Assembly (NCBI GenBank): GCA_012838505.1
Contig: DUPD01000068.1
Span: 1-33,528 of the forward strand
DNA length: 33,528 nucleotides
From: Bacilli bacterium
Lineage (GTDB): Bacteria; Bacillota; Bacilli; Bacillales; Amphibacillaceae
Reading direction: 5' to 3'
Part shown: in pieces, positions 7,258 through 17,097 of the stretch
Layout: each line of letters starts with the position of its first letter
Position numbering within the stretch: the stretch's first letter is position 1
Program-made: the position numbers and the translations under genes
The notes under the pieces: model-generated
What the model was told of the DNA's origin: nothing
Database searches by the model: none
The model's input: the letters and a program-made list of their open reading frames with translations, nothing else

Positions 7258-9075
7258 TTGCAACTTCAAGTAATGAACAGTCCTTTTAATCAGGAGCAAG
7301 TCGATCTCCTTAATAAACTTCTACCAGCATTATCAGGAACTCAAAAGATTTGGTTAAGTGGCTATTTAAGTGCAACTGAAGTAGCACCAGTTGACTTATC
7401 GGGTGGAGTTGGATTACTAGATAAGCCGGCTCCAAAAGTTACTCAAGAATTGACGATTCTTTATGGTTCGCAGACAGGCAATGGTCAAGGTTTAGCGGAA
7501 GATTTCTCGGAAAAATTGAAAGCACTTGATTTCGATATTACACTTTCATCAATGAGTAATTTTAAAACAAATGCCTTTAAAAAACTAGAAAACCTACTAG
7601 TGATCGTAAGTACTCATGGTGAAGGAGATCCACCTGATCATGCAATACCGACTTATGAATTTTTGATGGGGAGTAGAGCGCCTAAATTAGATAAACTCAA
7701 TTACTCGGTCTTGTCTCTAGGTGATAGTTCGTATGAATTATTTTGTCAAACGGGCAAGGATATTGATCAACGTTTATTAGAATTAGGAGCTAATCAACTC
7801 TATCCCCGAGTAGATTGCGACTTAGATTATGATGAACCAGCTGCTGACTGGTTTGACAATGTTGTAGCTAAATTAAATGAACAACGAGAATCAGAAACGG
7901 TCTCAGTTGAACAGTCACTGAACCAGTCGGTTGTTTCGAATCAATCCATTTATTCACGAACAAATCCATTTCAAGCAGAAATTCTTGAGAATATAAATTT
8001 AAATGGTCAAGGTTCGAATAAAGAAACGCGTCACATTGTCTTATCGATTGAAGATGCTAATTTTCAATTTGAGCCGGGGGATTGTTTAGGGATTTATCCA
8101 GAAAATGATTCAGAACTAGTTGATCAATTAATCAGTAAAATGGATTGGAATAAGGATGAGCTTGTTCCGGTAAATAACAAAGGTGATTTATTGCCGCTTC
8201 GTCAAGCGCTGATTTCTAATTTTGAAATTACTGTCCTTACGAAACCTTTATTACAAAAGCTTTCAGCATTTACTTCTGATGACAAATTGAAAGAACTATT
8301 AAATACAGAGCAAGAACAAAAGTTGAGAGCATACCTTTATGGACGTGATTTGTTAGATGTAATCAATGACTTTTCCCCATGGAACGTAGAAGCTAGTGAT
8401 TTTATTAAAATACTAAGAAAGATACCAGCACGTTTATATTCAATTGCGAGTAGTTTAAGAGCAAATCCAGATGAAGTACACTTTACGATTGGTACTGTTC
8501 GATACCACGCTCATGGTCGAGATCGAATAGGTGTTTGTTCATATGAATGTGCGGAAAATAAACAAATTGGTGAACATTTATCCGTCTATATTCAACGTAA
8601 TGATCATTTTAAATTACCAGATGACCCTAAAATCCCGATCATTATGATTGGGCCAGGAACTGGAGTTGCGCCATTTAGAGCTTTTCTAGAAGAGCGGGAG
8701 GAACTTAATTGTGAAGGAGAAACATGGTTATTCTTTGGTGATCAACATTATGTGACCGACTTCCTATATCAAACAGAATGGCAACAGTGGTTAGAAAATG
8801 GAACTTTAACACGAATGGATGTTGCATTTTCTCGTGATACTGAAGAGAAGGTTTATGTCCAGCATCGAATGATTGAAAAAAGTCATGAACTTTATCAATG
8901 GATTGTTAATGGAGCTGTCGTTTATGTTTGTGGAGATGAAAAAAACATGGCAGCTGATGTCCATCAAACGTTAATAACAATTCTCGAAGAAGAAGGGAAA
9001 ATTAGCCGAGAGGAAGCAACAGAACAATTATTAGATATGCAAAAGCACAACCGCTATCTACGTGACGTTTATTAA
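7258..9075 (+). CDS. cysJ: sulfite reductase [NADPH] flavoprotein alpha subunit
   Basis: CysJ passes electrons from NADPH through FAD and FMN to the CysI haemoprotein. The 605-residue protein has an FMN-binding flavodoxin domain (about 65-210, ILYGSQTGNGQGLAED), an FAD-binding part with RLYSIASSL, and an NADPH-binding part with IGPGTGVAPFRAFLEER, FFGDQH and the C-terminal RYLRDVY. TTG at 7258 follows GAGGTG by seven bases and is preferred; an ATG at 7273 is an alternative. It is followed by cysI after a 99-bp gap that holds a palindromic repeat. Confidence 0.95.
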   Translation: MQLQVMNSPFNQEQVDLLNKLLPALSGTQKIWLSGYLSATEVAPVDLSGGVGLLDKPAPKVTQELTILYGSQTGNGQGLAEDFSEKLKALDFDITLSSMSNFKTNAFKKLENLLVIVSTHGEGDPPDHAIPTYEFLMGSRAPKLDKLNYSVLSLGDSSYELFCQTGKDIDQRLLELGANQLYPRVDCDLDYDEPAADWFDNVVAKLNEQRESETVSVEQSLNQSVVSNQSIYSRTNPFQAEILENINLNGQGSNKETRHIVLSIEDANFQFEPGDCLGIYPENDSELVDQLISKMDWNKDELVPVNNKGDLLPLRQALISNFEITVLTKPLLQKLSAFTSDDKLKELLNTEQEQKLRAYLYGRDLLDVINDFSPWNVEASDFIKILRKIPARLYSIASSLRANPDEVHFTIGTVRYHAHGRDRIGVCSYECAENKQIGEHLSVYIQRNDHFKLPDDPKIPIIMIGPGTGVAPFRAFLEEREELNCEGETWLFFGDQHYVTDFLYQTEWQQWLENGTLTRMDVAFSRDTEEKVYVQHRMIEKSHELYQWIVNGAVVYVCGDEKNMAADVHQTLITILEEEGKISREEATEQLLDMQKHNRYLRDVY

Positions 9076-9100
9076 CTATGGTTTACTCAATCGAAGATAA

Positions 9101-9143
9101 AGTGGAACTTTAATCAGTGGGGGGGCTTACTGACAGTTTCACT
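9101..9143. repeat. small nested palindromic repeat between cysJ and cysI
   Basis: AGTGGAACT pairs fully with AGTTTCACT (one G-U), and inside it TCAGT pairs with ACTGA around a G-rich loop. The right half, TTACTGACAGTT-CACT-CGA, recurs on the minus strand at about 33448-33470, where it is part of another palindrome. It resembles the short intergenic repeats scattered in Bacillaceae genomes, a comparison from memory. In the mRNA it could fold and tune cysJ to cysI readthrough or stability. Confidence 0.6.
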
Positions 9144-9174
9144 ACGATAAAATATGATCTAAGGAGTATATAAA

Positions 9175-10899
9175 ATGACTAAGAAAATTGTTTTACCACC
9201 ACAGTCTGATCCGCCTAGTGATGTAGAAGACATCAAAAGGAGGAGTAATTATTTACGAGGTACCCTTGTTGAGTCGCTTAAAGACCAAATGAGCTCAGGT
9301 ATATCTGACGATGATAATCGATTAATGAAATTCCATGGGAGCTATTTGCAAGACGATCGTGACTTACGAAATGAACGTCAACGTCAAAAGCTCGAACCAG
9401 CCTATCAATTTATGGTGCGTGTCCGAGCTCCTGGAGGTGTTGCAACATCAAAACAATGGCTAGTGATGGATGAACTTGCTCATAAATATGGTAATGGTAC
9501 ATTACGTTTAACGACTCGTCAGGCATTTCAAATACATGGAATTTTGAAGTGGAATATGAAGAAAAGTATTCAGGAGATCAATAAAGCGTTAATGGATACA
9601 CTTGCGGCATGTGGAGACGTCAATCGAAATGTCATGTGTAATCCAAATCCTTATCAGTCAAAAATTCATGAGCAAGTTTATGGATGGTCTCGAAAGTTGA
9701 GTAACGATCTCTCCCCACAAACAAAGGCCTACCACGAAATTTGGCTTGATGGTGAAAAAGTAGTTGATAACCAAGATAAAGAAGAGGAAGTTGAACCATT
9801 ATATGGTGAACTTTATTTGCCACGTAAATTTAAGATTGGGATTGCGGTTCCGCCTAATAATGATATCGACGTTTTCTCACAAGACCTTGGTTTTATTGCA
9901 ATTACTAAAAATGATCAATTGATTGGTTTTAATATATCTGTTGGTGGCGGTATGGGGATGACGCACGGGGATAAAGAGACTTACCCTCAATTAGGGAGAG
10001 TTATTGGTTTTTGTACCCCCGATCAACTTATAGATGTCGCAAAGAAAGTTATCACGATTCAACGCGATTATGGAAATCGATCTGTTAGAAAATATGCACG
10101 TTTTAAGTACACAATTGATAAGCGTGGATTAGATTGGCTGATTAATGAATTAAATGATCGATTAGGTTGGGAGCTTGCCGATGCTCATGACTATAAATTT
10201 GATCATAATGGTGATCGTTATGGTTGGATCAAGGGAAGCAACGATCAATGGCACTTTACACTCTTTATCCAAAATGGGCGTATTAAAGATAGTGATGAAT
10301 ATCCATTAATGACTGGTTTAAGAGAAATTGCTAAGGTTCATACAGGGGAATTTCGTTTAACCCCAAATCAAAATGTCATGATCAGTAATGTATCTGCTAA
10401 TAAAAAAGAAGAAATTCAAAAGCTGATCGATAAGTATCAAATAACGGCGGGCGAACAGTATTCTGCTTTGAGAAGGAATTCAATGGCCTGTGTTGCTTTT
10501 CCAACCTGTGGCTTGGCAATGGCTGAGGCGGAGCGCTACCTTCCTTCATTAATAGATAAAATTGAGTTAATTATTGATGAAGCGGGATTAAACGAAGAGG
10601 AAATTGTTATCCGTATGTCAGGATGCCCTAATGGATGTTCACGCCCTGCTTTAGCTGAAATTGGTTTTATCGGCAAAGGACCTGGCAAGTATAATATGTA
10701 TTTGGGTGGTAGTTTTGTAGGTGATCGATTAAGTAAATTATATAAAGAAAGTATTGGAGAAGAAGAGATTCTGTCTTTACTTAAACCACTTTTGTTTCAA
10801 TACGCTAAAGAAAAAGAAGCTAATGAACGATTTGGTGATTTCGTGATTCGTACGGGTCATGTTAAAGCCGTTCATTCTGGTTTAGATTTTCATGATTAA
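9175..10899 (+). CDS. cysI: sulfite reductase [NADPH] haemoprotein beta subunit
   Basis: CysI carries the sirohaem and [4Fe-4S] centre that reduce sulfite to sulfide with six electrons. The 574-residue sequence has the usual repeat structure: [12 protein letters not shown] near the N terminus, GGMGMTHG in the middle, and the cluster-binding [16 protein letters not shown] and [10 protein letters not shown] with four cysteines. Length and motifs are normal. A good AAGGAG ribosome site precedes the ATG. Its need for sirohaem explains the flanking cobA, sirB, sirC and hem genes. A weak hairpin terminator follows at 10919-10943. Confidence 0.95.
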   Translation: MTKKIVLPPQSDPPSDVEDIKRRSNYLRGTLVESLKDQMSSGISDDDNRLMKFHGSYLQDDRDLRNERQRQKLEPAYQFMVRVRAPGGVATSKQWLVMDELAHKYGNGTLRLTTRQAFQIHGILKWNMKKSIQEINKALMDTLAACGDVNRNVMCNPNPYQSKIHEQVYGWSRKLSNDLSPQTKAYHEIWLDGEKVVDNQDKEEEVEPLYGELYLPRKFKIGIAVPPNNDIDVFSQDLGFIAITKNDQLIGFNISVGGGMGMTHGDKETYPQLGRVIGFCTPDQLIDVAKKVITIQRDYGNRSVRKYARFKYTIDKRGLDWLINELNDRLGWELADAHDYKFDHNGDRYGWIKGSNDQWHFTLFIQNGRIKDSDEYPLMTGLREIAKVHTGEFRLTPNQNVMISNVSANKKEEIQKLIDKYQITAGEQYSALRRNSMACVAFPTCGLAMAEAERYLPSLIDKIELIIDEAGLNEEEIVIRMSGCPNGCSRPALAEIGFIGKGPGKYNMYLGGSFVGDRLSKLYKESIGEEEILSLLKPLLFQYAKEKEANERFGDFVIRTGHVKAVHSGLDFHD

Positions 10900-10918
10900 T
10901 AGTGAATAAGTACGGATT

Positions 10919-10943
10919 AGGCTACAAAACAAGTAGCCTTTTC
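10919..10943 (+). terminator. weak terminator between cysI and sirC
   Basis: AGGCTAC-loop-GTAGCCT is followed by TTTTCC. The short T-run suggests partial termination, which would lower the tetrapyrrole genes relative to cysJI. No separate promoter for sirC is obvious in the remaining gap of about 30 bp. Confidence 0.55.
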
Positions 10944-10976
10944 CTTGTTTTTTGAGATAGGTAGGTGAATCGTTCG

Positions 10977-11603
10977 ATGGGAAGCTACCCAATTATGTTG
11001 AATATTAAAGATAAAGATGTTGTCGTAGTTGGTGGTGGACAGGTTGCTTATCGAAAGATAATTGGATTGCTACAAGCCGATGCCAAAGTAACAGTCATTA
11101 GCCCTTCTGTCCATGAGCAACTTAAAAATTTAAGCACAACAAACAAAATTATCTGGAAAAATAAACCTTTCGAGCCAACTGATCTTACTGGGGCATTGCT
11201 CATTATCGCAGCAACTAATAGTCGAACAGTTAATGAGTTTGTTCGATTGTCTGCTCATCATAATCAGCTCATTAATGTTGTTGACGCTCATGAAAAAAGT
11301 AATTTTCATGTTCCAGCAAAACTAAATAGAGGAAAATTAACAATCAGTGTTGCTACTGATGGAGCGAGTCCAATATTGGCAAAAGCAATCTGTAAAAATT
11401 TAGCGACAATTTATGATGAATCATATCAAGACTACCTACAATTTCTAGCAGTCGCACGAAAAAAGGTGAAACAACTTCAGTTAAGCCACGATAAGAAGAG
11501 ACAATTACTAAAAGAGATTACGGGAGAAAATTATCGACAGTCAGAACATAAGCAAATAGAATTCTTACAAATGCTGACTGATGTTATCAACCAACAGGAT
11601 TAA
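10977..11603 (+). CDS. sirC: precorrin-2 dehydrogenase (SirC/YlnF type)
   Basis: It oxidises precorrin-2 to sirohydrochlorin with NAD. The protein of about 208 residues has an N-terminal Rossmann fold, MLNIKDKDVVVVGGGQVAYRK, and the family segment FHVPAKLNRGKLTISVATDG-SP. It is a stand-alone dehydrogenase, in contrast to the fused CysG of enterobacteria. ATG at 10977 is preferred because AGGTAGGTG ends nine bases upstream; GTG at 10965 is the alternative and would overlap that ribosome site. It sits between cysI and hemA and so bridges the two halves of the pathway. Confidence 0.88.
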   Translation: MGSYPIMLNIKDKDVVVVGGGQVAYRKIIGLLQADAKVTVISPSVHEQLKNLSTTNKIIWKNKPFEPTDLTGALLIIAATNSRTVNEFVRLSAHHNQLINVVDAHEKSNFHVPAKLNRGKLTISVATDGASPILAKAICKNLATIYDESYQDYLQFLAVARKKVKQLQLSHDKKRQLLKEITGENYRQSEHKQIEFLQMLTDVINQQD

Positions 11604-11635
11604 TTAGCTCTAAAAGTATGAGGAGAAGATACGCA

Positions 11636-12904
11636 ATGCATATTGTTAAGATTGGTATTAGTCATCAAATCGCCTCACTGGAAATACGAGAAAAGCTTAG
11701 TTTTTCTGAGCAATTGGTCAAGCAGGCGATGTTAGAGTTACAAAGATATGATGGAATAGCTGAAAACATTATTATATCAACCTGTAATCGAACAGAAATA
11801 TATGTGGTCTCAGATAATAAAAATGCTGCTGTACACTCAATCGAACAATTTTTGTCTAATTGGTTTCAACTTTCGATTAATGATATTGCGCTACTTTTCT
11901 CGCAATTGACAGATGATGAAGCGATTAATCATTTATTTAAGTTAGCTATCGGGTTAGATTCAATGGTGATTGGTGAAACGCAAATACTCGGTCAAGTAAG
12001 GAATGCATTTTTAACTGCTCAACAACTAAAAGTAAGTCGGAAAATTTTTAATGAATTATTTAAAAGGGTGATTACTTTTGCAAAAAAGGTACATCGTGAC
12101 ACGGATATTGGCAGGCGAGCTGTGTCGATCAGTTATGCAGCAGTAGAGTTATCAAAAAAAGTATTTGGTGATTTACGCGATAAACAGATTATCGTTTTGG
12201 GGGCTGGGAAAACAAGCGAATTAACATTAAAAAACTTAAATGATAAAGATGGATTACGAATCACTGTGATCAGTAGAACGTTTGAGCGAGCAGAAAAATT
12301 AGCAAATAAGTATGCTAGAGAAGCAGCTCCAATTGAAGATTTACCAATATATCTAACAGAGGCTAATCTTATTATTAGTTCAACAACATCAACTACATTT
12401 GTTTTAACGAAAGAGACCTTAAAAAATAGCCTTGGAAATCGTAAAGGAAACCCATTACTACTGATCGATCTAGCCGTCCCTAGGGATATCGATTACCGAG
12501 TTAATGAGTTGGATGGTGTCTTTTTATATAACATCGATGATTTACAGAGAGTCGTTGATGAAAATATTCAAGCACGTAAAAAAATTGCTCGTTCTCTTCA
12601 ACAACAATTAGAATCTGAACGCAGATCATTTCAACAATGGTTAAATGAATTGCCAAGTATTCCAGTGATTCAAGCCTTACAAGAAAAAGCAGCAGGGATT
12701 CAAATGACAGTATTAGAAAGTATTCATCGTAAAATCCCTAATCTATCTGATCGAGAAGTAAAAGTCCTGCAAAAGCATACAAAAAGTATTATTCATCAGT
12801 TATTGCAACAGCCGATTAATCATTTGAAAAGTCTTGGAAGTGAAGAAGACCAGTTAGAGAATATTCGTCTAATGTTCGGACTAAATGATGAGAGGAATGA
12901 CTAG
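11636..12904 (+). CDS. hemA: glutamyl-tRNA reductase
   Basis: HemA reduces glutamyl-tRNA to glutamate-1-semialdehyde, the first step of C5 tetrapyrrole synthesis. The 422-residue protein has the catalytic Cys50 in STCNRTEIYVV, HLFKLAIGLDSMVIGETQILGQV split over two conserved blocks, and an NADPH fold at VLGAGKTSEL. The last glycine of the usual GAGKMGEL is replaced by serine, a mild difference. The ATG at 11636 matches the family start and has AGGAG ten bases upstream; an upstream ATG at 11618 overlaps that ribosome site. hemX, which follows hemA in Bacillus, is missing: hemC begins two bases after the stop. Confidence 0.94.
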   Translation: MHIVKIGISHQIASLEIREKLSFSEQLVKQAMLELQRYDGIAENIIISTCNRTEIYVVSDNKNAAVHSIEQFLSNWFQLSINDIALLFSQLTDDEAINHLFKLAIGLDSMVIGETQILGQVRNAFLTAQQLKVSRKIFNELFKRVITFAKKVHRDTDIGRRAVSISYAAVELSKKVFGDLRDKQIIVLGAGKTSELTLKNLNDKDGLRITVISRTFERAEKLANKYAREAAPIEDLPIYLTEANLIISSTTSTTFVLTKETLKNSLGNRKGNPLLLIDLAVPRDIDYRVNELDGVFLYNIDDLQRVVDENIQARKKIARSLQQQLESERRSFQQWLNELPSIPVIQALQEKAAGIQMTVLESIHRKIPNLSDREVKVLQKHTKSIIHQLLQQPINHLKSLGSEEDQLENIRLMFGLNDERND

Positions 12905-12906
12905 AA

Positions 12907-13809
12907 ATGCGCGAATTAATTGTAGGTACAAGGGGAAGTAAGCTAGCACTTATGCAGACGAATAAAATTATCGAACGACTTAGAAAAGCAGGTGTTAATC
13001 ACCCAATTCAAATTAAAGAAATCGAAACGAGAGGTGATCGAACGTTAAATTTACCATTATCAAAATTAGCTGGTGATGCTTTTTTGCAAGAAATAGAGAC
13101 TCAGATGATTGTTCAGTCGATTGATTTTGCTGTCCATAGCTTAAAAGATGTCCCGCTACAAATGCCGCATGGATTAATGATTGCCTCAATACCAGAACGA
13201 GAGGATATTCGTGATGCATATTTAGCTAAAAATCATGTGAAACTTAATGATTTACCGACCGGATCTGTGATTGGAACGAGTAGCTTACGTCGATCAGCAC
13301 AAATTCTAGCTAAGCGCCCTGATCTAAAGGTTAAGTGGATTCGAGGTCCAATTGATTCACGGATTGAGCAGTTAAACCAAGGTCATTTTGATGCGATTAT
13401 TTTAGCTGTAGCAGGAATTAAACGTCTAGGTTTAGGACTGGACTTAATCACAGAGTATCTCCCAGTTGATACATTCATGCCAGCAATTGGCCAAGGTGCA
13501 CTTGCTATTGAATGCCGAACAGAAGATCGAGAGCTACGAAAGATTCTTCGTTTAATCAATGATGAGTCAATTGAACTAGTGGTGCATACGGAACGCTTAT
13601 TCTTAAAACAATTTGAAGATCGAGAAAAAGAGGCGATAGCTGGCTATGCCACTATTGAAGCGGGTGAAATCATCCTCCATGGAGCGAGACTAACAGCTGA
13701 TGGCAAAACGGTAATGAATCAAAAAGCTAAAGGAAAGGATTCAAAAAAACTCGCCGAATCTGTTGCTAATCAATTAAAGAAACAGAGCGTAGCAAAGTTA
13801 GTTTATTAA
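12907..13809 (+). CDS. hemC: hydroxymethylbilane synthase homologue lacking the cofactor cysteine
   Basis: HemC normally polymerises four porphobilinogens on a dipyrromethane cofactor bound to a cysteine. The 300-residue protein keeps GTRGSKLAL, the catalytic Asp81 in VHSLKDVP, GTSSLRRSAQ (Arg128-Arg129), the RG-ID-R segment and PAIGQGALAIECR. The cofactor-attachment motif, usually EGGCQVPIAGYA, reads EDREKEAIAGYA: Glu240 stands where cysteine should be and both glycines are lost. The active-site loop GGKGLF is also changed to AGDAF, losing a lysine. The only cysteine left is Cys203, in the IECR motif. There is no frameshift or stop. The gene is in the expected place and the correct frame, but its activity as a normal synthase is doubtful. 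Confidence 0.88.
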   Translation: MRELIVGTRGSKLALMQTNKIIERLRKAGVNHPIQIKEIETRGDRTLNLPLSKLAGDAFLQEIETQMIVQSIDFAVHSLKDVPLQMPHGLMIASIPEREDIRDAYLAKNHVKLNDLPTGSVIGTSSLRRSAQILAKRPDLKVKWIRGPIDSRIEQLNQGHFDAIILAVAGIKRLGLGLDLITEYLPVDTFMPAIGQGALAIECRTEDRELRKILRLINDESIELVVHTERLFLKQFEDREKEAIAGYATIEAGEIILHGARLTADGKTVMNQKAKGKDSKKLAESVANQLKKQSVAKLVY

Positions 13810-13829
13810 CATTTCGGGAGCTGAAAATA

Positions 13830-14600
13830 GTGACGATCGATTTACAAAACAAAAAAATTCTAGTAACCCGGGCAGAGAATCAAGCGCAATATTTTTCTAG
13901 AAAAATAAAAAAGTTTGGTGGAGATCCATATCAAGTTCCTTTAATAAAAATAAGATATCTTGAGGATCCGAATTTTCAGGAAGTATTGAGAAAGGTACAA
14001 CAGTATGATTGGCTCTTTTTCACAAGTGCTAATAGTATTGAGTTTTTTTTCAATCTTTCGTCAAGCTATTTCGATATCAATCTGCTGGCTAATAAAAAAA
14101 TTGCTGTTGTTGGACAGAAAACAAATGAGGCATTAAATCGACATGGACATCAAGCAACGTTCATACCGACAACATATAATGCTGAAACAATGGTGCGAGA
14201 ATTTTTAAATATGGATTATTTAGCTGAGTCGATTTTATTCGTGCGAGGAAAAAGGTCGAGTGATATTATACCTACTTCATTGAAAAAAGCGAAACATAAT
14301 TATGACTGCTTAACGGTATACGAAACAGCAGTCCTTACGGAAAATCGAGTCATGTTAAATCAAGCATTAATCGATGAGGGTATCGATTATATAACATTTA
14401 CGAGTCCATCTATAGTAAATGCGTTTTTTTCTTTAAGTGATGATATTGGGCAAATCGAAGAGAAGCAAATTGTTTGTATTGGCACAACAACAGCGCAAAC
14501 AGTGATTGAACAGGGTGTTAAAAATATTTTAATACCAGAAGTTTTTACAATTGAAGGAATGTTAACAGAGATAAGTAATCATATTGCGCAGAAAGGATAA
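13830..14600 (+). CDS. hemD: uroporphyrinogen-III synthase
   Basis: HemD cyclises hydroxymethylbilane to uroporphyrinogen III with inversion of ring D. The family is weakly conserved. The 256-residue product shows the two-domain pattern with [12 protein letters not shown] at the start, [14 protein letters not shown] near residue 65, and the second-half segments [15 protein letters not shown] and [17 protein letters not shown] at 13830 follows GGGAG by nine bases. It begins 20 bp after hemC and runs up to hemB, so translation is probably coupled. Confidence 0.88.
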   Translation: MTIDLQNKKILVTRAENQAQYFSRKIKKFGGDPYQVPLIKIRYLEDPNFQEVLRKVQQYDWLFFTSANSIEFFFNLSSSYFDINLLANKKIAVVGQKTNEALNRHGHQATFIPTTYNAETMVREFLNMDYLAESILFVRGKRSSDIIPTSLKKAKHNYDCLTVYETAVLTENRVMLNQALIDEGIDYITFTSPSIVNAFFSLSDDIGQIEEKQIVCIGTTTAQTVIEQGVKNILIPEVFTIEGMLTEISNHIAQKG

Positions 14601-14610
14601 CAGATTATCT

Positions 14611-15588
14611 ATGGAGAAACTATCGTTTAAACGTCATCGACGACTACGTTCAACTGCAACTTTACGGGCGCTTATAAGTGAAACAAACTTGACTGTGGAT
14701 GATTTAGTATATCCGCTTTTTATTATTGAGGGTGAGCAAATAAAGCACGAAGTACCTTCAATGCCAGGTGTATTTCAATTATCACTTGATTATCTTGCGA
14801 CAGAAATTGCAGAGCTGACTAAACTAGGTATTAAAGCAGTTATGCTTTTTGGCATACCTAAAGAAAAAGATCAAGAAGGATCGGGTGCCTATTCCGATCA
14901 AGGTATTGTTCAACGGGCGATTCGAAAGATAAAAGACTTATCGCCAGAGTTACTTGTTATTGCTGATACATGTTTATGTGAATATACATCCCATGGTCAT
15001 TGTGGAATTGTCGAAGAATCAAGGATAATAAATGATCAGTCATTAGTCTTACATGCGAAAACTGCTGTAAGTCAAGCGAATGCAGGTGCTGATATCATTG
15101 CACCATCAAATATGATGGATGGTTTTGTGGTAACGATTCGTAAAGCACTAGATGATGCTGGATTTCAACAGATTCCGATTATGTCTTATGCGATAAAGTA
15201 CGCCTCAGCATTTTACGGTCCATTTCGTGATGCTGCTGATAGCACACCTAAATTTGGTGATCGAAAATCCTATCAGATGAGTCCAGCTAATCGTTTAGAA
15301 GCGATTCGAGAAGCGGCATCTGATATAGATGAAGGTGCAGATCTTCTAATTATAAAGCCGGCATTAGCATATTTAGATATTATGAGGGAAGTGAGAGAGA
15401 AATTCAATGTTCCACTTGTTGCCTATAATGTGAGTGGTGAGTATGCGATGGTCAAAGCAGCTGCAATCAATGGTTGGATTGATGAACAAGCAATTGTAAT
15501 CGAGAAAACCTTAGCGATGAAACGGGCAGGTGCTGATTTGATTATCACCTATTTTGCAAAAGATTTAGCTAAATGGTTAAATAATTAA
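14611..15588 (+). CDS. hemB: delta-aminolevulinic acid dehydratase (porphobilinogen synthase)
   Basis: HemB condenses two 5-aminolevulinates to porphobilinogen. The 325-residue enzyme has the zinc cysteine cluster [13 protein letters not shown], the conserved [17 protein letters not shown] and the catalytic-lysine segments MSYAIKYAS and [11 protein letters not shown]. It ends [13 protein letters not shown]...ITYFAKD as usual. ATG at 14611, ten bases after the hemD stop, matches the family start; the frame is open upstream to a TTG inside hemD that is unlikely to be used. Sequence is highly conserved, in contrast to hemC. Confidence 0.95.
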   Translation: MEKLSFKRHRRLRSTATLRALISETNLTVDDLVYPLFIIEGEQIKHEVPSMPGVFQLSLDYLATEIAELTKLGIKAVMLFGIPKEKDQEGSGAYSDQGIVQRAIRKIKDLSPELLVIADTCLCEYTSHGHCGIVEESRIINDQSLVLHAKTAVSQANAGADIIAPSNMMDGFVVTIRKALDDAGFQQIPIMSYAIKYASAFYGPFRDAADSTPKFGDRKSYQMSPANRLEAIREAASDIDEGADLLIIKPALAYLDIMREVREKFNVPLVAYNVSGEYAMVKAAAINGWIDEQAIVIEKTLAMKRAGADLIITYFAKDLAKWLNN

Positions 15589-15602
15589 TTGGAGAGTGAC
15601 CT

Positions 15603-16889
15603 ATGAGTCGATATAAAAAATCAGAAGTTGCTTATCAAGAAGCAGTTCAATTAATGCCTGGTGGAGTTAATTCACCAGTGCGATCCTTCAAATCTGTCGA
15701 GCAAGCACCTATTTTTTTTGATAGGGGTTACGGTTCTAAAATTGTTGATCTGGATCAGAATGAATATATTGATTACGTCTTGAGTTGGGGTCCCTTAATA
15801 CTAGGTCATGGACATAAGCAAGTAACGATGAAATTGAAGGAGACAATTGAAAAGGGGACAAGCTTTGGTGCACCGACAATAGCTGAAAATAAGTTAGCTA
15901 AAATTGTTAAGGAAAGATTACCTTCAATCGAATTGATTCGGATGGTCAATTCCGGAACTGAAGCAACGATGAGTGCGATTCGATTGGCGCGTGGTTATAC
16001 AGGGCGCAACATCATTTTGAAATTTGACGGTAATTATCATGGTCATAGCGATTCATTGCTAATTAAAGCGGGTTCTGGTGTTGCGACATTAGGATTAGCA
16101 GATAGTCCGGGTATACCAGAAGCAGTTGCTAAAGATACAATTACAGTGCCATACAATGACTTTGAAAGTGTTCAATTAGCTTTTCAACACTATGGAGAAA
16201 ACATAGCCGCCATCATTGTTGAACCCGTTTCAGGTAATATGGGAGTTGTTCCACCGAGCGAGGGCTTTTTACAAAATCTTAGAGAAATCACTGAAAAAAA
16301 TCATTCTTTACTTATATTTGATGAAGTGATGACTGGATTTCGGGTTGGATATGGAAGTGCACAAGGTTTATTTAAGGTTTATCCAGATTTGACCTGTTTA
16401 GGAAAAGTAATTGGCGGTGGTTTACCCGTAGGTGCATATGGTGGCAAAAGAGAAATAATGGAGATGATTGCTCCAGAAGGATCGATTTATCAAGCAGGAA
16501 CTTTATCTGGAAACCCGTTAGCAATGATCGCGGGTTATGAAACATTACGACTACTTGATCAATCTGGTTATGACTTTATGAATCAACGAGTTGAACAACT
16601 AATAGCTGGATACCGTCAAGCGGCAGATGAACATAACATTCCGTTACAAATAAATCGCGTCGGTTCAATGGTTAGTTTTTTCTTTACAGATCAATCTGTG
16701 ACAAATTACGAGACCGCACAACAATCAGATTTGGATTTATTTAAAGCGTACTACAAGGGGATGATCCGCGAGGGAATATTTTTACCACCTTCTCAATTTG
16801 AAGGACTATTTATGTCGACTGCGCACACAGTGGAAGATGTTAACCAAACGATTAAAGCCGTTCGAAAGGTTTTTGCATCTTTGAAATAG
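15603..16889 (+). CDS. hemL: glutamate-1-semialdehyde 2,1-aminomutase
   Basis: HemL is the PLP enzyme converting glutamate-1-semialdehyde to 5-aminolevulinate. The 428-residue protein has [29 protein letters not shown] and the PLP lysine in [17 protein letters not shown], all standard. A GGAG ribosome site precedes the ATG, 14 bp after hemB. It is the last gene of the supra-operon. No strong terminator follows immediately; the nearest strong plus-strand hairpin with a T-run is the one at 17044-17081 in the orphan antitoxin segment. Confidence 0.95.
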   Translation: MSRYKKSEVAYQEAVQLMPGGVNSPVRSFKSVEQAPIFFDRGYGSKIVDLDQNEYIDYVLSWGPLILGHGHKQVTMKLKETIEKGTSFGAPTIAENKLAKIVKERLPSIELIRMVNSGTEATMSAIRLARGYTGRNIILKFDGNYHGHSDSLLIKAGSGVATLGLADSPGIPEAVAKDTITVPYNDFESVQLAFQHYGENIAAIIVEPVSGNMGVVPPSEGFLQNLREITEKNHSLLIFDEVMTGFRVGYGSAQGLFKVYPDLTCLGKVIGGGLPVGAYGGKREIMEMIAPEGSIYQAGTLSGNPLAMIAGYETLRLLDQSGYDFMNQRVEQLIAGYRQAADEHNIPLQINRVGSMVSFFFTDQSVTNYETAQQSDLDLFKAYYKGMIREGIFLPPSQFEGLFMSTAHTVEDVNQTIKAVRKVFASLK

Positions 16890-17003
16890 CTTGGTTTAAG
16901 TGAGGTTCACTCTTTTAGTCTAAGCAAGAGCGCAAAATGACTTAATCTAAAGTATTCAACTTTCGCACGTTTAAATGAGCAGATAACCTTTGGCAGAGTT
17001 TTG

Positions 17004-17097
17004 CTGTATAAAGTGAGTCTCCCCTAAAAGGGCTGTTACACATGACTGACGTGGTGGTCCCTCACCACGTCAGTCTTTTTATATCTTTTGTGCATCA
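17004..17097 (-). ncRNA. orphan antisense RNA related to the type I antitoxin
   Basis: By alignment with the left locus, a minus-strand RNA would start near 17097 from a -10 GATAAT (17109-17104). The aligned -35 is poor (CTAATA), so expression may be weak or lost. Its main stem, GACTGACGTGGTG with CACCACGTCAGTC, is perfectly paired even though both arms differ from the left copy, which suggests the structure was kept under selection. Its 3' end is not clear. Confidence 0.4.
17044..17081 (+). terminator. strong intrinsic terminator downstream of hemL
   Basis: A perfect 13-pair stem (17044-17056 with 17063-17075) has a six-base loop and is followed by TTTTTAT. On the plus strand it could end readthrough from the cys-hem transcript; it is also the main stem-loop of the orphan antisense RNA on the other strand. 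Confidence 0.75.
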
